Below, one piece after another: positions 59,601-64,000 of a DNA stretch of 64,000 nucleotides. The notes below the pieces were generated by a model. It had not been told where the DNA came from and made no database searches. It was given only the letters and a program-made list of their open reading frames with translations. The DNA is from Cocos nucifera (taxonomy: Eukaryota > Streptophyta > Magnoliopsida > Arecales > Arecaceae): NCBI GenBank assembly GCA_006176705.1, contig QRFJ01000007.1, forward strand, positions 1,895,089 through 1,959,088, written 5' to 3'. Every line of letters starts with the position of its first letter. The first letter of the stretch is position 1. The position numbers and the translations under genes were made by a program.

Positions 59601-61072
59601 CATGCTTCTTTTTAAGAGCAAAGTGTAGTCTTGCACTTCTCACGTCAAATAGAATTTGATCATTTTTTCGCATCCAAACCAAGCACTTTAAATCTTTCTT
59701 CAAAAGTGAAAGAGTAATCCTACAAATATTTTTCTAAAAAATAATTTTATCTAATATACTGATATCTAGCTAACTGATCCTGAAATCCAAAAACCAACTT
59801 CAATATTTAGCATTTATAGTTTAAAAAGTTATATTATTAAAAAATTATAATTTTACTTTTTTATTTTTTTTATTATACTCAAGATGCATGGCGCATGCAT
59901 ATAAGCTAACAAGAAAGACATTCATAAAATAAATATAGTGGTAGAGATATTTTGAATTGCGGATGTTAATTTAATTAAATAAGAAATAAAAACGCCAAAC
60001 AGTAATTGCCGTAGCATAGCAACAACAAAATAACTATTTTTGGGGGAAATAATGGATGTTTTAAATTACCAATAATAAGTGTACACAGTACATGAAGAAT
60101 TTCTGAAATATTAGATAACAGTACGAATGTTATACTATCTGAGGCATCAGTTTGGGGTTACAATAGAACTTTCGAGTTTACCGTGAAGACCATAAATTGT
60201 ACAGGATATTTTTCCTACCTTTCACGGGGAAAAAGAAAGGGAAAAACTCGCTGGAGATTTTTTCTTTCCCGGATCATGATGCCTGTTTTTTTTTGCGTGA
60301 TGCTAAGTGCGGCCACACGTCCTTCCGTGGGCCTCCGTTATGTTACCTGTTGCATGTTTCGTCTTCCCGGAGTGAGAGTTTCCCAAGGGATCTCCCTCTT
60401 TCTATCATTAAAATAAATCTTTTATGAGAGAGTCTACCTTAAAATTTGGAGGAGGTGAGTCCAGCCATGGTGATATAGTGCCTGTCTCAAGTGCTAGGCT
60501 CATTGCCATAAAATTTTTGATTAAAAGATCAAGGCAATCTAATATCCATATTAGACCAGATTCAAGTGGGACTAGGATATCAATATATAGCACCATCGTG
60601 CTAGCATTATGAATTGCATCTAGCTGAATTTAGCTTTTTGCACGAATTTACAAGAATTCATGGGATAGTTACATGTAAAATGCTCTCTCTTCCTATCCCA
60701 ACTGCTCTTTATTTCATAGTGCATCCGCATGCCATGATTAAATCTTGGTAAGTTTTTTCATTTACAGTTCGTTAAAATTTCTGGAAAATTTCAGATTTTT
60801 CCTTTAAAAAGATTCTCAAGTATAGCTAAAGAGATTGGATACTTTAAAATATACATAAATCCATCAACATGGATTAATTACATGACTGGACGATTATTTT
60901 TTTATGGATTAATTACTGATGTTTGCCCCACTTGCTCACTACTTTAAAACAAAGGAGGAAAAGAAAAGAAAAGAACATATTATTATGGCTCTCAAAAAGA
61001 TTGCTTCTTCTTGCACCAACTGCCATGGGACATGGAATATATCATCCACCAAATAGAGTAGGATTTTGTGCT
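59601..61072. other. Intergenic spacer downstream of MIOX
   Basis: No gene is recognised. Overlapping plus-strand frames at 60183-60427 lie in a slightly GC-richer patch and show no motif. The part nearest 61072 is probably MIOX 3' UTR. Confidence 0.5.
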
Positions 61073-63125
61073 TCACCATCTCAGCTTGGCAGGGAAGTAC
61101 TGAAACATAAATTCTGCTATCAATAAACACGTATAAAATAATATCGGAAAAAGGAAAAATTAGTTCCAATTCAATGTACCAACCTTTTCGATAAGGGATA
61201 GATAGTATGGCTTCACCTTCTCAACGTCAATTCTAACTTTGCTCTTGCTGTAGAGGTCATATTTGCTACATATTGTAGGAAAAATTAGTCAAAAAGATGT
61301 TTTTTTTTTTTTTATTATTATTATATCTAAATTAACAGCAGGACTTTAAGCTCTAATGTATCTAAATTTAGGCTAAACAGAGATAGATGTTACTTGAATA
61401 TTTTCAGCCATTTCAGATTTTCTTCATCCTCCTCATTCATTAAGTGCTTATAGGCCCGTTCCTTGTGCAGTGCTGAATGATGACAGGATATATAATGTTA
61501 GTTTCAAATAAGGGGAATTAATAATCTATTTAAGAGAGACTGCCTAAGAAGCTATCAAGTTCTCGAGACTTAACGATAGAATGAATGGTATCTAATAATG
61601 AACAATGCGGCTGAAGGTAGAGTAGTCTTGTTTTCCTTGGCCACCTACAATTTAACCCAACAAAAAGATACAAACCAACTTCAGCAAACATAGAGGAGAA
61701 TTATTTCATGTTTGATTGACAAGGAAATATACGGAGGTTACTGCATAATTACCATGTACATATAATCATCATGTCCCCATGACATCAATACGTTATCAAG
61801 TCCACATCCTTCGGAGTAGATTCCGTGCTTGGTGTTGTACTTAGGACTGTCGTTGTCAGGATTCTCTTGGAAAAACTGTAGTAATTTGCCATAGAATCAA
61901 GTTAGATATTTGCTACAACCCATGCAAATTAAACCACTTTGTTTAGATAAGGGATAAACCTTGTGATGAACGTTGGATTCGTCAAAAGCACAACCCACAG
62001 GGAACGTGTCACCTACGAAATGAATCCTTATTAGTAATATGAGGAGAAGAACAAGCGAACCAATGGTGATGACTTCCTTAAAAGAATCAAAGAACAATAA
62101 AAAATATAATATGATGCTCACCAACAACGGCCCATTGAGGAAGTTGTCCAAAGCTAGGATGAAGAAGAACTTTTCCCAGATCTGAACCACATAACGAAAA
62201 GAAAGCCAATTAGATGTTTAAGTTTCAAGCACACACTCTATCCCATAAAGACGCAAATATAAGACCTTTGAGATTGAACAAAGGAAATGGTCTCGAGGAA
62301 TGGAGAAAGTAGGATTCGATAGTATATATGAAATAGTGGTTAATGGAGGAAAGAGATTGGAACTGCTGGTTGTGGTTGTTAGAGAATAATTTTTGCATGC
62401 ACGTACCATGTATAAGGCCAGTGAGGTGCAACCAATCTTCATTAGGATAATCCTTCCTAATAGCTTCAGCAGTCTGGAGCAAATGCTCAATCTGAGGTTC
62501 ATCGAGATCGGGATCGCTTTCATCCACAAACTCATTGAGGAGCTCACAGCATTCCCAAATACTCATCTCCTTCTTGTTCAGCTTGCCATACTCCTCCCTC
62601 ATCTTCTTTACCTACGTAAAGAATAAGTGAAATAACTATGACCAAAAAACCCAAACGTATAGCTTGATAAGGAGCAAAAACATTCGAATCAACAAATTAA
62701 TAAGAAGCATGTTTTACATACGAATTCAACCGTTTGATAAATGTGCTGCTTCCGATAGAACTCTTCGATGGTGTCCTTCCTCTCTGAATTGGCTTCATAG
62801 TCCCTGCAATGCTCTCTCTCTCTGAGTTAAACTATGATGGGAATTTATATAGCACAGAGGCTGACAAACTAAGGGAAAAAAGATATACCTGAAAGTATGG
62901 CCAAACGCGTTACTGCCAGGAGCAACAAATCCAGCATTCGACACCAAATCGATGGGGAGCTTCTTTTCCTCAGCTCTTGTTACTAAAATTAAAAGAGAGA
63001 CAATATCAGGAAATATAACACATCATTGATTGTAAAACCAAGCACAAACTTCACCAACTTTGACAAGAAAACAGGGGAAGCTCAATGAACTTACCAAGTT
63101 GAGGGTTCTCCTTGAGAATGGTCAT
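61073..63125 (-). CDS. MIOX: Inositol oxygenase (myo-inositol oxygenase)
   Basis: Eleven exons on the minus strand with GT..AG borders and matching phase: 63125-63095, 62982-62889, 62803-62722, 62611-62407, 62181-62122, 62012-61960, 61875-61753, 61644-61575, 61472-61394, 61265-61184, 61099-61073. The product is 301 residues, near the family norm of about 310. It is a di-iron HD-domain oxygenase that cleaves myo-inositol with O2 to D-glucuronate, feeding UDP-glucuronate for cell-wall sugars, in the cytosol. All six metal ligands are present: His112 (IEHLLQTAE), His137-Asp138 (LIHDLGK), His210 (WGHDDY), His236 (RYHSFYP) and Asp269 (NKYDLYSK). [28 protein letters not shown] and the C-terminal YFPAKLRW are family hallmarks. 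The start gives a short N-terminus [11 protein letters not shown]. The gene appears intact. Confidence 0.96.
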
Positions 63126-63600
63126 CTTCTTTCAAGGTTGGATAATCTTTTCCAAGAGTAAGAATGGGATTACGGCAATGCGGTTCTTCTGCGTGGTGTG
63201 GAGAAAGAGGAGGAAGGGAATGGAATGTATAAGATGGAATGGGGTTTTAGGAGTCTAAAAATGGGTAGAAGCGAGGTAATACCCAATATCCGGAAACACG
63301 GCGTTCATTTAGAGATCACATAGGGCCTTGATCACTATTTAAGGGAAGAAAAACTGGAAAAGATATCAATTGGAGGATGGAGAACTGTTGAAGATTTCGA
63401 GGATAGAAGAGATAAGACGATTCGAAGGATGAGTCAGCAATGGCGTGGAAGTTCCAGCTAGAATTGTTGGAGATCCACGCAATTTTAGCGGGTTGACTGC
63501 GTAAATTAGAAACAGCTGGAATAAAATTAGAATAGTAAAAGGAGTGAGGATGAAGGCTGGAAATTAGAATACCGAGGGAAAAATATGCATATCTAAGTTA
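63126..63600 (-). promoter_or_regulatory. Upstream region of MIOX
   Basis: On the minus strand a possible TATA-like CTTATACATT lies at about 63222-63231, roughly 100 bp before the ATG. The remainder up to 63600 is ordinary, moderately AT-rich sequence without a recognised gene. Confidence 0.35.
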
Positions 63601-63625
63601 GGGTAAGAAGGAACAGGAGCTAATT

Positions 63626-64000
63626 AACTATGGTAAAAATTATAATTATCGATTATTTTCTATCGATGCTTTTAATAAGCATCGTCAATTGCACTGCTCT
63701 ACGTCACTTTTTAAAAGCATTGTGGATTTTATGATATTTAAAAGCATCATAAAATTCGATGATAGTCAATATCGACGCTTTAAAAAAAAATATTGTTAGA
63801 ATCTAAATTCTTCGATGATTTTTTTAGCATCATCAATCAACGGTACTAAAAAGCATCGTTAGATTTGCTTAATCCCCCATCTATCCTTCCTTCCATGCCA
63901 TAACCTATCCACCGCCGTCCTCCCGCCACTTCCTTCCGTGCCCTAATCCCCTTCCCACCCCTGGCCCCCCATCTCAACCAATTCTCTACCGTCGGTGCCA
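63626..64000 (+). mobile_element. CACTA-like transposon end, cut by window edge
   Basis: 'aactatggtaaaaa' at about 63626 resembles a decayed CACTA terminus. It is followed by clustered subterminal repeats in both orientations ('cgatgctttt', 'aagcatcgtc', 'aaaagcatcat', 'aaaagcatcgtt') up to about 63860. Such dense inverted 'GATGCTTTT/AAAAGCATC' units are typical of plant En/Spm elements. The body would lie beyond 64000. The terminal bases are not canonical, so this is tentative. Confidence 0.5.

Noticed and set aside
61897..62190. A 97-codon frame across MIOX exons 5 and 6
   Set aside because: It reads through the intron in the wrong frame. The spliced model restores the conserved DLGKVLL and [12 protein letters not shown] segments.
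1..64000. CRISPR arrays, bacterial operons or rRNA genes
   Set aside because: The sequence is plant nuclear DNA. The only regular arrays lie inside an LTR element and have no spacer structure.

Overview
The window is 64 kb of plant nuclear DNA. The genes have many exons and GT..AG introns, the introns and spacers are AT-rich, plant LINE and LTR retrotransposon remnants are dense, and the genes are plant families (RGGA-like, plant [11 protein letters not shown]-type MYB, MIOX). GC-rich first exons and the style of the repeats suggest a monocot, possibly a palm; that is inference and the species is not proven.

Layout: 1-5.2 kb holds an LTR-like fragment and a decayed minus-strand LINE. 6.9-16.1 kb holds an RGG-repeat RNA-binding protein gene (minus strand, 6 exons) with one 7.1-kb intron that contains a degenerate local duplication. 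16.4-23.8 kb is a minus-strand LINE split by a 5.2-kb LTR element with few or no coding genes, carrying two internal tandem arrays. 24.3-28.1 kb is another minus-strand LINE split by a 1.96-kb solo LTR. 29.1-31.0 kb is a plus-strand LINE 3' end. 31.2-39.6 kb is a mitochondrial LPXA-like acyltransferase gene (plus, 10 exons). 45.9-47.5 kb is a MYB-related transcription factor gene (plus, 2 exons). About 53.8-56.7 kb shows an unrecognised minus-strand gene with phase-compatible exons. 56.7-59.6 kb is an AT-rich alternating inverted-repeat element that contains a solo LTR. 61.07-63.13 kb is a complete myo-inositol oxygenase gene (minus, 11 exons). 63.6-64 kb looks like the end of a CACTA-type transposon that runs off the window.

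The host genes are unrelated in function (RNA binding, lipid A-like acyl transfer in mitochondria, transcriptional repression, inositol oxidation), and nothing suggests a cluster. The least ordinary parts are the non-autonomous LTR element with its 115-bp and 51-bp arrays and a duplicated promoter block in one LTR, the three-module inverted-repeat element, the in-frame 75-nt optional intron in the MYB gene, and the unidentified gene at about 54-56 kb. Exon boundaries were read by hand from splice sites, reading-frame phase and family knowledge; no alignment was run.
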